From Ciona intestinalis (lineage: Eukaryota > Chordata > Ascidiacea > Phlebobranchia > Cionidae): a stretch of DNA of 64,000 nucleotides. Position numbers and translations under genes: made by a program. The stretch covers positions 1,235,111 to 1,299,110 of the forward strand of contig NC_020166.2 in NCBI RefSeq assembly GCF_000224145.3. The letters are read 5' to 3'. Position 1 is the first letter of the stretch; each line of letters starts with the position of its first letter. Shown here piece by piece: positions 43,801-52,683 of the stretch. Below the pieces are notes generated by a model. That model was not told where the DNA came from. It was given only the letters and a program-made list of their open reading frames with translations, and made no database searches.

Positions 43801-46800
43801 AGATGAAGAAAATCACAAAAAAAATAATTAACTGTGTTTTGTTACACTACATGCGCCCTCCTTGGTACAAGCTGTTCCATTATCGTAAATATCGCTTGAC
43901 AAGTCTAGCTAAGTTTTACAACAACGATCGATTGGCTCTTAACGTTCGCCAAGGGTTTTAAATCAGGTTCCACTAAACCGCGGTTTCATTTGGGTGTAAA
44001 TGATTTTGCACTTCAGACGAAAACTGAAGCTTTTTCACATCACATAAAAAGGTCAAGGCGGCAATACGTCATTGTTAAGGTGTCATGTGCTTGATGTGGT
44101 AACCTTGTAAACGCCCAGCTTTACACAATGCATAAGGCGGGTTTTACTTATTGTGCATTTCAGAACTTTCAAAGCGTAAGGGTTTATAAGTAAACACCAC
44201 TTTACAATGCTGAGCGAATACCTTTTATTCACCTCAACTTTTTATAGTAATTGATCGTTTTAAAATCCTTGCATTTATTCTTGGATTACCAGCGAAGCGA
44301 AACATGGTAAAAAAGTGGTCGTTTAAGCTATTAAGTTTCTTGAGCAAACATAGCACTTACCTTTTCTCCCTTTAAACCAGGATTTCCAGGATTACCTCTT
44401 GGCCCCTAAACGAAGAGAAAACATTATTGAAATTGAATTCTATATATTATCACCTGTCAATCAAAATATTACCGCTCACCAACGAGCAGAAGGATGGCTT
44501 ACAGTATATAGTGGAATGGGGGAAGATGGGACACCTTTAGCACATTCTATCCAAATATTCTGATCGTGTTTTAAATAATTTACAACGGTCTATGGAAGTC
44601 GTGACGATAAGGTTTTACATTTCTTCAAATGTTCTTTGGTTACTATTAAATGCGACGGGAAAATAGATTAAAAAGGTGTCGCATCTTCCCCTACTCTACT
44701 ATACTGTTATTGGGGCCTTTAGTGCTACAAACCTGAGACTGAAGATATTTGCACTGACACACATGTCGGTATCATCTAACCTCAGATACCTCATATACCT
44801 CAAAGGCTAAGGGTCCATACTGTATTCATATTTGATTAATACTCGGTAAAGCGTAGCGAAATAAGTCACGTGATTTTCCAGGAATTGTTTACGACTTTTT
44901 TAAACTAGTTAAGGATTTATTTTTGTCTGTATGGCTGACAATTTAAACTGATTTATTTTACTCTACGGGGGTATGGTCCTGCACCGTGGCACGTCATGGG
45001 TCCTGGGATTTTAAGACTTGGCCCCTAACCCATTACTGCAATAACCAGTGCGTCCACTGGGTTGGAGCAATGTCCATTTTTAGTGTCTTGTCCAAAGACA
45101 CACACTTTAATCCGTATAGGAATTGTTGGAATTTTTGGCAACTTACCGGTAGCCCTGGGATTATCGGTGACCTGGTGGTGGCAAGTGGTGTTGTGGTCGG
45201 TTGAACGGTCTGTAAATAAACTTTGTAAGTCAATCTTAATTGTACAAACAAACTGAACAGTAGCATGGGTGGTTGTGTATTGCATACAATGTATCGCTTA
45301 AATTCACCCGTATACCGCTTGCAGGCATACGTACATGGTTTGTGTATGCAATTATGTCATTTAGCTTAATACAACGTTGGTGTATGAGACTTTATATAGT
45401 AGGGAGAAGGAAGATGGGACACATTTAGCACATAAGATTTAAATACCCTGATATTGCTTTAAACAATTAACAACGGTCTATGGGAGTCGTGATATTGCGG
45501 TTTCATATTTCTTTAAATGTTCTTTGTTTACTATTAAATGGGACGACACAATAGATTGAAAATGTGTCCCATCTTCCCCCACCCTGCTATATGTTGCAAA
45601 TCAAACCACGGGTTATAATCCAACACAAAGCGGCCTTTAATTGCATGCATCAGCCACTAAACATACTTGGCGCATTTTTGCCCGCTGGCGATTTTCTGGC
45701 TCGCATAACAAGTAATAGGAGAAACTCATTTCATCAATTACACCGACATCAAAAATTACCACGTTTGGTGGCGGCGGTTTTGCCGTTGGCTGCCGGGTGT
45801 ATTCGAATCTTAACTCAAAAGGATTGTTTATGTGTTTAGTTAAGACGTGTGCTAAGCAACGCTGCTTTAACTAGGCCGCTCGGCTTATAGCGCATGATGG
45901 ATGCTGCCTGGGTTGGAAGTGGGATAAAAATATGTAAGATTTGATCTTAATCCATAAGATTCAATTACCGGTGTGAGTCACGACGTAGTTTACTCAAAAA
46001 TATCGTCTTCATAAACTATGCAAGGGATGTTGGATTTAAAGATGAATATAGGCACGTATGGCTTATTTATTTTAAAACCGTAACTTTACCCCCACTTGCT
46101 TTAAAATTACCAGTTCTCGCAAAAGGGAAAACACCGCTCAAACTGCGGTCGAAACCGATTATATTCAAAGTTATTTATTTTGAAACCAAAACTTGAAATT
46201 CGAGCAACCACGAACGTTTCATATTAAGATTGTTGCCGACAGTAAATATTTGACTAACTTATGCTTTATTCGATGTTGGATTAACCGCCACGATTTTACC
46301 AAATACATTTACTTAATAAATTTGTTAGTCATGGCGTTTTTAACGACTGTGTTTATTTTAAGTTCCTCTCTTCGTTGTTTGAGTTAATGAACTTCGTTAT
46401 TGTATTCGAGACGCAACATTTGTTAACGTTATGTTAATGATACAAACAACATTACGGATTGTTTAACGTAGAAGGTTATAGTGAAAATGCCGTTCAATCG
46501 TAATCTACATGCCCTTGCAACCGCGATGCGGCTTAACGCTCTCTGATTTTACCGTATAAGTCATTTTGATGCCGAAACTGCAAGGGCCGACCTTTACCAT
46601 GCGGCTTGCTATGTTATCGCTCCTATTGATAAAGGATTAGCCTTGCTTGATAAGATCCACAAATGCACAGAATGATTGTAAGTAACCTATCTCTCCGTTT
46701 AAGGTCATACGTTTACGATCTTACATGTTTCAAATTTCCATTAAGGGTTATGAATATTCTGTTTTATATGGGTGAGGTCGTACGACATAAGACACGCAGA

Positions 46801-49800
46801 GAACCTGGGATTTAGGCCACAGTTAACCAAATACCGCCCATGTAAAATTGCAGTTTCCATTGTGTTTTGCTTTGATTGGGTTGATGTACTATAGGGTAGT
46901 ATGGATACCGCTTTAGAACATAATATCCCATATTTCTTAATCGTGATTCATAACCACTAACAACGCTCATTTAGAGTCGTGAGAATACAGGTATATATTT
47001 TCAGTAAATATTCTTTGTCTACTACCAAATTGGACTATAAATGACAACCAAAACGTTGACCATCTTACCTCAACCTACTAACATTATTCAACTAGGGTAG
47101 ATATAACAATACACACACAAGTTATCTTTCCCGTTTACGGCAATTCCTTTAAAGAATGCACTTGTTGTATTACTGTAGTTAGCGGTCAACACGATGTTTA
47201 GAACCTTATAAGTAGTTCACACAGTGAAAGTAACTGACACACTTAACTTCGCCAACGGTGTTTTGGAAATACATTTCTCGAAAAACATAAACGAAACATA
47301 ACCCGATACCCATTTGAAACAGTACCGTGATCTTATGCGAGACAACATAGCGGTATATGTAACGCTTGACGTGGTACAGCAGTGACCACATCTCCGTTAG
47401 TTAAAGCATACAGGTGTAAAGTAATGGTTTAAAACGAAGCGGTTAATCCTCTCTGAAATGGGCCGTTTTTTTGAGTGGAAGTAATTGAATTACTGTGGCC
47501 GGCAAACGGAGTTACATTGTTCCAGTTTGTCACTTTTGCAGAAAAACAAGTCGCCTTTAATGTCAAGTCGGTATCGAGTTTAACAATGTTGCACTGTCCA
47601 AAGGTTACGGTTACTGGTGCGTAGATGGATCCAGTTACTCATAAATGTTTTGGTCGGGCGATATTATGTGTGATTGAAAATAATGCAAATATATATATAG
47701 TAGGGTGGGGTGAGATGGGACACCTATTCATTCTGTTTTCTCGTCCCATTTGGTAGTTAACAAAGAACAACCACAACGTATGCTTTTGGTACAAAACAAA
47801 GTTTAACACCCACGATTAATATCGCGGTACGAAGTGTAAACAGCACCGATAATGATAAAGAAAACCACGATGAACATTTTGCGCGATTTTCGAAATCCGT
47901 CTTCATTCCTTCGCGGATTTCCCATCGATCTGGGCAGGTGTAATTGGCGGTTTCGCCCATTGACGACCATTAGCCAGGCAGGAAATGCCATTCGATTAAA
48001 TAGCAGGGTACCGGTGGTTCGCTGTACTTCGAGGTAACGCATTTTAATAACGGCGAAGATCTCACGCGAGACGCGGCGAAGCGAGAACGGAAACCGTGAA
48101 TAGAAACGGGAACATTCGTTTCGAAACAGTGTCGACTTTTACAGTGAGGAATTATAATACAGGCCACCTATACAGAAGGCTACAATCTGTTTCATCCCAA
48201 CTGGAACAAGTATGTAATACAGAAACATTTTAAGACATTGTTTGAATCAAAATGATAAATGTCAAATGCCGACTCTTGAGCAAAGAATTTTAACATTGGC
48301 CAATTATATATAAGCTTATGTACGTAAATTGTTCCCCGTAAAGTACTTTATGGTATAATGGTATATAATGTATTTGGGCAAATAATGTGTTAAAACACAT
48401 TTAAACAATACATTCACTATACCCATATACCTGAACAACAAACCAACTTTCAGTGTACTTTAACCTACATATTACACGGCTGATGCATGTTACAAGCTTA
48501 CATTGTAAGCTGTTTAAAGCGGTCGACTTATCCCCTGCGTGTTGTAATCTGGTAAAGTGTTATTAGTACGGATCGCGGACGACTAGGGTTCGTTAACTTA
48601 TAGTTGACCTAACTTTAGGTATTACAACCATACGTGTTGAGGTATTTGCAAAAAGGCTTTACGGACATTTTTCTTTAAGTTACATTTACATTTGTTTTAA
48701 ACTGTTTGTTTTGTTTGTTTAGCACGGGATTAATCAACACTTTTACATAATTTTAACTAAGGACGTATTCGACTGTTGTTTTGCTGCTAATTCCATTCTC
48801 TTTTGTTTTAATATTATGATCTTTTAGTTGTCCTCGTTTTTGAAAAGATTATGAATGTTTTTTCTTACAGGAAACCAGATTCTTTTGACTTAAAACATTA
48901 AGTTTGTAATCTTGAATCGCATACCTTTACTCATACTCTGGGGTAAGATGGGACACATTTCGCACATAATATCCATATATCCTGATGGTGTTTTGAACAA
49001 TTAACAACAAGTCTATGAGAAGAGTTGTTTTTGTTACATTGAAATGGGACGAGAAAAGAATGAAAAATGTGTCCCATCTCGCACCACCACAAATCTGTAC
49101 AAAAAGAATGTATCCCTACCAATTACGGTAAAATATGTACGTACGGTGGCTATTCAAGAGATGTATACCAGTCCTTTGCAACAAGTAATTGGCAAGCAGG
49201 TGTTGTTTATCCAATTCGCCGCATTCTTAAAGCCGCGCATAATACCACAACAATCCACCAGTTCTATATTTCTACAGCTGGCGATCCGTTCGATTCAAGT
49301 CTAACTGATGTTTAGCCTTCAACGGCAATCTTGTTCTATGAATTTGAGAGATACACTTAAACATTAGCTTACTCTTTACAAATGCAGGTAATAATACGTT
49401 TCCTATACGCGACCATTATAGTGAAGGTTTCGCAAACTTTAATCCTTGTTTGAATACATTTTGAACCGACAATGGTTTCAATACACGTACTTAGATATTT
49501 TTGTCGTTAAGCCCTGAAATGCCACGTTAAAAATGCCACGCCTTTTGTCGTAAAGCCCTGAAACGTCACGTTATATAAATAGTAGATTGACGTTTAAGAT
49601 GGGAACATTTTCTTTCTCTTCTATCGTCCCATTTTGTAGAAACAAAGAATAATCAAATTTACAAAATTGCATAACCTTATCCTCACTCTAAAATATGGTT
49701 GTTAATAGTTAAGAACATGGCTAAAAATTAAACCTATGCGCTAACGTATCCATCCTACCCCTCGGTAGTATATATTCACGTTAGCAATTATGTTACAGCA

Positions 49801-51590
49801 GCATTGGGCTCTATAACTTTTGTGTATCTGAATCCAACTTACCATATTCCTGCACCCCAATAAGCCTAAATGCGCTATTATAGCTCTGGTGTTAGCCTTT
49901 TAACTCAATACTGAATGAGTCATGCGAACTTGAATGTTATACTGTGGCCAAAATGACGTAATTGTTATATAAGATAAAGGATGTCTCATCTGACTCATAT
50001 CAACGCGTTTAAAGTACGTTATATAGCGCCCTTAATAGATTAAATAAGCCAGAATCAAATATTAATGCTATATTAACATGAATCGCACATTCGAGAAGTA
50101 AACAAAGCAAATAAAGTTATAAATTAACAAATCAAACACGTAGCTTTATATTAGGATGGGGAAAGATGGGACACCTTTTCATTCTATTTTTTTTTCCTAC
50201 ATGTTAGTAAACAAAGAAAATCAAAGAATTATAAAACCGTATTCTCACGACTTCCACATGCCGTTGTTACTGCTTAAAACACGATCAGAATATTTGGATA
50301 TCATGTGCTAAAGGTGTCCCGTCTACCGCCACCCTATTATATATAACCCTAAACTACCCGAAACGCCGCCCTCAAACCCAAAGGGTACAGATTCGAGGCT
50401 CTACGCTGCTATTATTACGTCTTTGGGTAAGCCACTTAACGGCAATTGCATTAACCCAGTAGTCAGTAATGGGTTGTCCAAATTGACAGCCATATATTAA
50501 GCAAAGAAGAATCGCTCAAAATATATTCAATCTAACACGCAATAAACCCCAGATTGAAAAACACTTTAGATTTTAATCATTTCGTGTTTCGAAGATTCAA
50601 ATAATCTTTATCATAAAGCTAGTAATTACGCCTACGTGTTATTGCAGTGCAAACTAAGTTTAAAACAATTTTGAGATTCAAAATAGAATCACCTTTCAGT
50701 TCGAGATTAAGCGCTGGTTCCGTAAAAGCTTAACACGTATGTTTTTGGTTTTGATCGTGTGCATTATATCGCGTATTGAGATAATATTCGTATTACAGCC
50801 GCTATACTTAGGCTTTGCTTTGACATTTAAACATCATATATTTAGTAAATCGAATAAAAATTACACTCTGTTAGTGATATCAAATTAGGTTATTATAGTG
50901 TATGGAAAAATCAACGATTAACAAGTATAGTACAGTGGCTCTGTGGTAAGATGGGACACCTTAAGAGAAAATAGAATAACAAGGTGTCCCATTTTACCTT
51001 ACCCTCTTATATCACTACAAAATTTAACATCTTTGCAGTTACATGCCTTATTTTAAAAAGATTTTGCAACAAATCTCGAGAAATCAATTTTCCCTTACCG
51101 GTACAGTGGTCGTAGTGATCACGATTTTTTCCGAGGTGTCTTCCCAACTTGACCAAGAAGCCCAAGACGTCCAAGTGGCCCAAGCCGGCGCCGCTGGATC
51201 CCTACTTTGTTGCCTTGGAAATCTGATCACATTTTCCGAGGGTGCGCGTTTATCTCTTTCGCAATCAACATATTTGCAACGAAATCGCCTTCGGTCGGGA
51301 TTTGATCTTCTAAACTGATCAAAAAAGTTGCTGTTTTTCAAAAAAATATCGTCGAACTGAAGATTGTCCCTTCTTCTTTCCTCTTTAAATGTGACATCCG
51401 GAGTATTAGGATAAATGACCCCAAGCGAGACATCTGTTTCCGGTCGGTTTAATTTCCCAGTCTCGGGCAACGCGATCCCACGAAACGCGATTTTCTGTTC
51501 GTCTGATTCTGCCCCGGCATGTTCCAGACGACCTAGGAGTTTAATTATAAACAGACAGAGGAATACTTGACGGCCAAGTAAACGATCCAT
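20795..51590 (-). CDS. Fibrillar procollagen alpha chain (60 exons)
   Basis: Extracellular matrix protein that trimerises through its C-propeptide, folds into a triple helix and assembles into fibrils. I placed 60 exons totalling 4,551 coding bases, about 1,516 residues; all junctions close. Order: signal peptide and N-propeptide (exon 1), Thr/Pro linker (exon 2), minor helix (exons 3-4), Tyr/Asp-rich N-telopeptide (exons 4-5), main GXY helix (exons 6-54, 1,018 residues), C-telopeptide (55) and COLFI C-propeptide (56-60). Helix exons are 45, 54, 99, 108 or 162 bp, begin with a Gly codon and are phase 0, as in all fibrillar collagen genes. No TSPN or VWC module is visible. The helix is broken at several points and C-propeptide Cys2 is absent. 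The chain cannot be assigned to a vertebrate type from sequence reading alone. Confidence 0.95.
22921..22971 (-). CDS. Collagen exon 55: C-telopeptide
   Basis: A 17-codon phase 0 exon ([17 protein letters not shown]) between the last GXY exon and the C-propeptide. Strong acceptor (TTGTTTACAG) and donor (GTAAGT). The non-helical, acidic and Tyr-containing character fits a C-telopeptide. Confidence 0.8.
23409..28387 (-). CDS. Collagen exons 37-54: C-terminal part of the helix
   Basis: Exons, in transcript order: 28334-28387, 27879-27932, 27634-27687, 27358-27411, 27207-27260, 26707-26814, 26318-26425, 25945-25998, 25310-25363, 25197-25250, 24705-24755, 24583-24636, 24473-24526, 24082-24243, 23979-24029, 23836-23925, 23496-23549, 23409-23438. 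All code for GXY repeats rich in Lys. Exon 39 holds GFPGER, the classic integrin-binding hexapeptide. Breaks in the repeat: exon 41 starts NVG, exon 47 reads GQSIKGMM, exon 51 starts GKGKR, exon 53 has GFP-SKR (Ser for Gly). Exon 54 ends GPSFEGV, where the helix stops. Confidence 0.92.
26535..26665 (+). repeat. tRNA-like SINE, 3' part, collagen intron
   Basis: Diverged tail half: CCTACATGGTCACTTGTAAGG, ACAGAACACTCAT, CGACTGTCACTGCCCCGCC, then GAGGATAAAAC. Confidence 0.6.
27465..27576 (+). repeat. tRNA-like SINE, 3' part, collagen intron
   Basis: CAAAGTAACATACATGGTAAC, CTCGTAAACTGGCACGGGG, GACTGTCGTTTTCCAGCCAC, then AAGTTACATTCATTCATCC. Well preserved. Confidence 0.75.
28085..28325 (+). repeat. 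Imperfect tandem duplication of about 120 bp, collagen intron
   Basis: Two adjacent copies share the order TTTGGCCACAACTTAAACAA or its variant TGTGGCCATAATTTGAACAA, then ATTACAAC, CTTGAAAAAT and AATCAGACTTGTACA. They differ by scattered substitutions and small indels. Confidence 0.65.
28610..34208 (-). CDS. Collagen exons 20-36: middle of the helix
   Basis: Exons, in transcript order: 34155-34208, 33774-33827, 33670-33714, 32960-33013, 32743-32787, 32631-32684, 32332-32385, 31789-31842, 31182-31235, 30732-30785, 30508-30552, 30193-30237, 29778-29831, 29480-29533, 29167-29220, 29054-29107, 28610-28714. Sizes are 45 or 54 bp except the last (105 bp). Breaks: exon 27 has GFA-AGP and exon 35 GKH-ARP (Ala for Gly in each), and exon 36 has GDTHAGIP, a two-residue insertion that explains its odd length. 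Confidence 0.92.
30575..30690 (+). repeat. tRNA-like SINE, 3' part, collagen intron
   Basis: AAAGTAACATACTTGGTAAC, GTATGAAACAGAACAACCGTG, then CCACGCAAGGATAAAGTAAG. Confidence 0.7.
31995..32285 (+). repeat. Minisatellite of about 70 bp units, collagen intron
   Basis: Three to four diverged units, each with CACCCATGTTATA, A(A/T)TTGACAGT and TATACCATGTGTATT. The unit is related to the array at 59690-59955. Confidence 0.65.
33315..33520 (+). repeat. tRNA-like SINE, collagen intron
   Basis: Contains AACCCAGTGGTCACTATTGGG, GTTGTCCAAATTATC, an A-rich spacer, GTAACGTACATAGTAACTC, GACTGTCGTTTTCCGGCCAC and a CATTCATTC tail. Confidence 0.75.
34578..41189 (-). CDS. Collagen exons 6-19: N-terminal part of the helix
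   Basis: Exons, in transcript order: 41136-41189, 40738-40791, 39214-39321, 38782-38835, 38421-38474, 38304-38348, 37739-37792, 37472-37516, 36994-37047, 36590-36688, 36233-36277, 35935-36033, 35410-35463, 34578-34685. The helix starts [13 protein letters not shown]. Repeats are unbroken except exon 18, GKR-AKP, where GCC (Ala) stands for a Gly codon. Introns carry SINE and MITE copies. Confidence 0.92.
36310..36588 (+). repeat. tRNA-like SINE, near full length, collagen intron
   Basis: Reference copy for the family. The head has AGCACGGTGGTTGGCGTGC (A-box-like) and ACTGGATCGAGGCTC (B-box-like), as expected of a tRNA-derived pol III promoter. An A-rich spacer, GGTAACTCACAAGGTGTATG, CTACTGTCGTTGCCCCACCA and a CATTCATTCATT tail follow. 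It may correspond to the published Ciona SINE Cics-1; that link is from memory. Confidence 0.8.
37268..37451. mobile_element. MITE subfamily A, left end worn, collagen intron
   Basis: Retains AACAATTAACAACAAGTC and the right end GTGTCCCATCTTTCCCCATCC; the left terminal repeat is eroded. Confidence 0.65.
38141..38166. repeat. (AAT)n/(ATT)n inverted microsatellite
   Basis: AATAATAATAATTATTATTATT forms a near-perfect palindrome in an intron of the collagen gene; likely an unstable hairpin-forming microsatellite. Confidence 0.8.
39008..39208 (+). repeat. tRNA-like SINE, collagen intron
   Basis: TGTGTCCTTGGACAAGACA, TTTTAACGACAATTGCTTC, AGTGGTAACTGGCAAGCGTG and the tail AAGTTACATTCATTC. The tail ends a few bases from the donor of exon 8 (39214). 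Confidence 0.65.
39890..40073. mobile_element. MITE subfamily A, collagen intron
   Basis: Opens AGTAGGATAGAGGAAGACGGG and closes TGTCTTCCCCACCTTACTATA. Confidence 0.7.
40866..41052. mobile_element. MITE subfamily A, collagen intron
   Basis: Opens AGTGGGGTGGCTGAATATGGG and closes with a shortened GTGGTGTCCCCACCCTACTA; central part as in other A copies. Confidence 0.7.
41225..41400 (+). repeat. tRNA-like SINE, 3' part, collagen intron
   Basis: AACTTAACGACAATTGCCTC, AGTGGTTCCTTCGAAGTTGTC, GGGGCAACTCGTAAAC and GCACGAGGTGTTTGAAAC in family order; the end is lost. Confidence 0.6.
41424..44405 (-). CDS. Collagen exons 3-5: minor helix and N-telopeptide
   Basis: Exon 3 (44361-44405) codes five GXY triplets. 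Exon 4 (43437-43538) codes eight more and then leaves the repeat as YSYYFEAKE. Exon 5 (41424-41462) codes [13 protein letters not shown]. The short helix followed by an acidic, Tyr-rich stretch fits a minor helix, N-proteinase region and N-telopeptide. Six of the 13 residues of exon 5 are Asp or Glu. Confidence 0.85.
42236..42442. mobile_element. MITE subfamily B, collagen intron
   Basis: Opens GGTTGGGGTACGATGACCC and closes TTTCACCTCACCCTACTATA. Carries CGTATCCTCACGACTC in reverse order relative to 46888. Confidence 0.65.
42653..42848. mobile_element. MITE subfamily A, full-length, collagen intron
   Basis: Opens TAGTAGGGTGGGGGAAGATTG and closes GTCCCATCTTTCCCTACCCTA. Typical internal AACAATTAACAATGGTC and TTCCTTGTTTACTAC. 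Confidence 0.8.
43622..43870 (+). repeat. tRNA-like SINE, collagen intron
   Basis: Head AAGTGGTTAGCGCAATTGTC and GTTTCGAGGCTCTACTCTGCC keep A- and B-box-like blocks; body shows GCTTGGTAAAGAAACTTAA; the tail is diverged. Confidence 0.65.
44507..44703. mobile_element. MITE subfamily A, full-length, collagen intron
   Basis: Opens GTGGAATGGGGGAAGATGGG and closes GTCGCATCTTCCCCTACTC. Confidence 0.8.
44960..45075 (+). repeat. Dispersed repeat C copy, collagen intron
   Basis: CTACGGGGGTATGGTCCTGC, GTGGCACGTCATGGGTCCTG, then CAGTGCGTCCACTGGGTTG; same plan as the copies near 46755 and 62330. Confidence 0.5.
45147..45209 (-). CDS. Collagen exon 2: Thr/Pro linker
   Basis: A 21-codon phase 0 exon. It continues the TTTTVP end of exon 1 as [15 protein letters not shown] and ends PGLP, leading into the GXY of exon 3. 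Acceptor TTTATTTACAG and donor GTAAGT are strong. The shared Thr/Pro composition across the junction supports the chosen frame of exon 1. Confidence 0.8.
45395..45592. mobile_element. MITE subfamily A, full-length, collagen intron 1
   Basis: Opens AGTAGGGAGAAGGAAGATGGG and closes GTCCCATCTTCCCCCACCC. Confidence 0.8.
46755..46860 (+). repeat. Dispersed repeat C copy, collagen intron 1
   Basis: TTATATGGGTGAGGTCGTACG, CCTGGGATTTAGGCCACAGTT, then CCGCCCATGTAAAATTGC. Confidence 0.5.
46888..47090. mobile_element. MITE subfamily B, collagen intron 1
   Basis: Opens ATAGGGTAGTATGGATACCG, holds ATATCCCATATTTCTTAATCG and TATTCTTTGTCTACTACC, and closes GACCATCTTACCTCAACCTAC. Confidence 0.7.
47520..48170 (-). 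other. Unassigned coding-like segments inside collagen intron 1
   Basis: Two minus-strand stretches have several long open frames and codon-like texture. One (47.44-47.64 kb) reads [14 protein letters not shown] and onwards, with Thr/Asn-rich beta-like sequence. The other (47.8-48.17 kb) reads [16 protein letters not shown], one stop, then [13 protein letters not shown] and a hydrophobic stretch. A second frame here ends in a membrane-like run ([14 protein letters not shown]). An A-type MITE remnant lies between them. Possible explanations are a nested small gene, a decayed Ig-like gene or chance in GC-richer DNA. Confidence 0.2.
48935..49087. mobile_element. MITE subfamily A with internal deletion, collagen intron 1
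   Basis: Opens CTGGGGTAAGATGGGACAC and closes GTGTCCCATCTCGCACCACCA; about 45 bases shorter than full copies. Confidence 0.7.
49575..49772. mobile_element. MITE subfamily B, collagen intron 1
   Basis: Left part GTTTAAGATGGGAACATTTTC, internal CTATCGTCCCATTTTGTAG, right end GTATCCATCCTACCCCTCGG. Confidence 0.55.
50148..50343. mobile_element. MITE subfamily A, inverted copy, collagen intron 1
   Basis: Opens TTAGGATGGGGAAAGATGGG. The inside is the reverse complement of most copies (AACCGTATTCTCACGACTTCC). Closes GTGTCCCGTCTACCGCCACCC. Confidence 0.75.
50365..50510 (+). repeat. tRNA-like SINE, 5' part, collagen intron 1
   Basis: ACAGATTCGAGGCTCTACGC (B-box-like), GGGTAAGCCACTTAACGGC, AACCCAGTAGTCAGTAATGGG and TTGTCCAAATTGACAGCC in family order. 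Confidence 0.7.
50928..51011. mobile_element. MITE subfamily A, mostly deleted, collagen intron 1
   Basis: Only the two terminal repeats remain, about 84 bp in all: GTGGTAAGATGGGACACC then GTGTCCCATTTTACCTTACCC. Confidence 0.7.
51099..51590 (-). CDS. Collagen exon 1: signal peptide and N-propeptide
   Basis: ATG at 51590, then a hydrophobic signal ([13 protein letters not shown]) and about 140 residues with no known domain. Visible are furin-like basic clusters (EERRR, PDRRRFR, ERDKR), a single Cys pair (CKYVDC), a run of five Trp spaced by three ([13 protein letters not shown]) and an ITTTTVP end at donor GTAAGG. TSPN and VWC modules of other fibrillar N-propeptides are absent. The Trp run is a GXY repeat in the next frame (see findings). 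Confidence 0.8.
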
Positions 51591-52459
51591 CCCGATAAGT
51601 AGTCGGGTGTGCCTCTTACAACATTTTTATTGATTCTATATTTTACGAGTTATAACACCTGCGGAGAAAGTACATTAAAATCATAGTCCTCAAAATATAC
51701 CGTACAACTATCATATAACTTAAAAGTTGTACGTCTCCTTAAATATGATATTAAAAAAAGGAGAATTAGCAACAAAACGAAATTCGTTAAAGCATGGTAA
51801 AGATAAAAACTACGAAAAATACCAATTTAAAAAAAACGTTAGTCAAATATTCACCGATAGTCAAAACAAGTCTGAAACCTTTGCTATTTGGTGTCTAATA
51901 GTTCCTTATGGTAAAAAGTTAAGTCCCGGTTGCTACCTATTTCTTGAAGGCTCAATACAGACCAGACAGTCAAGGATGGAAACTGAACAAAACCGTGACC
52001 GTTTCGCCAAATAATACAAGAATTTAAGATAATTGTTACGTAGGATGGTTCAGCACATATGTGTACAGAACCAAACACTCTACATAATTATCACTTATCG
52101 GAGCAGAGAGGATAAAACTTCTCAGATACTTCGGAATTAGAACTACGGCGTCACGTTCAAACTGCATTTGTAATCCAGAATCAAAGAGATAAACTGTTAC
52201 TTCGTACCTGAACGCAAGGAAAAAAAATTAAGTCCCAGGTCCTCGACAAGGACCTTACCCCTATAAAATAGAACGCTAGGTTAAAGTTAAGCAAACCTAT
52301 AATGCGATATAGCGACCTTGGTGTAATATTGATTCCCGTAATTGCATTAACGCAGTACCGTTATTAATATACCGTGTAGTCTGTGTCCGCAATAAGATTT
52401 ACTTGATGCATCAATCAAAGTATCGATAAAGTGGAGAGCAGATATCTCGGAAAAGTTGG

Positions 52460-52683
52460 TATAGTAGACTGGGGGGAGACGGGACACTGTATAGTAGACT
52501 GGGGGAGACGGGACTTTAGCACATGAAATTCATATACCCTGATCGTCTTTTTAAAAATTAAAAACGGTTGATGGGGTCGTGAGGATAAGGTTTTATAATT
52601 CTTTAATAAATGTTCTTTGTTTACAACCAAATGGGACAAGAAAATAGAATAAAAAGTTGTCCCGTCTTCCCCCATACCACTAT
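52460..52683. mobile_element. MITE subfamily A with duplicated left end
   Basis: The left terminal repeat occurs twice in tandem, about 31 bases apart (ATAGTAGACTGGGGGGAGACG at 52461 and again near 52492). The inside is normal and the right end reads GTCCCGTCTTCCCCCATACC. Confidence 0.75.

Noticed and set aside
23400-45200. Many + strand open frames opposite the collagen exons
   Set aside because: They are Pro/Ser-rich shadows of GXY codons on the other strand and lack splice or domain support.
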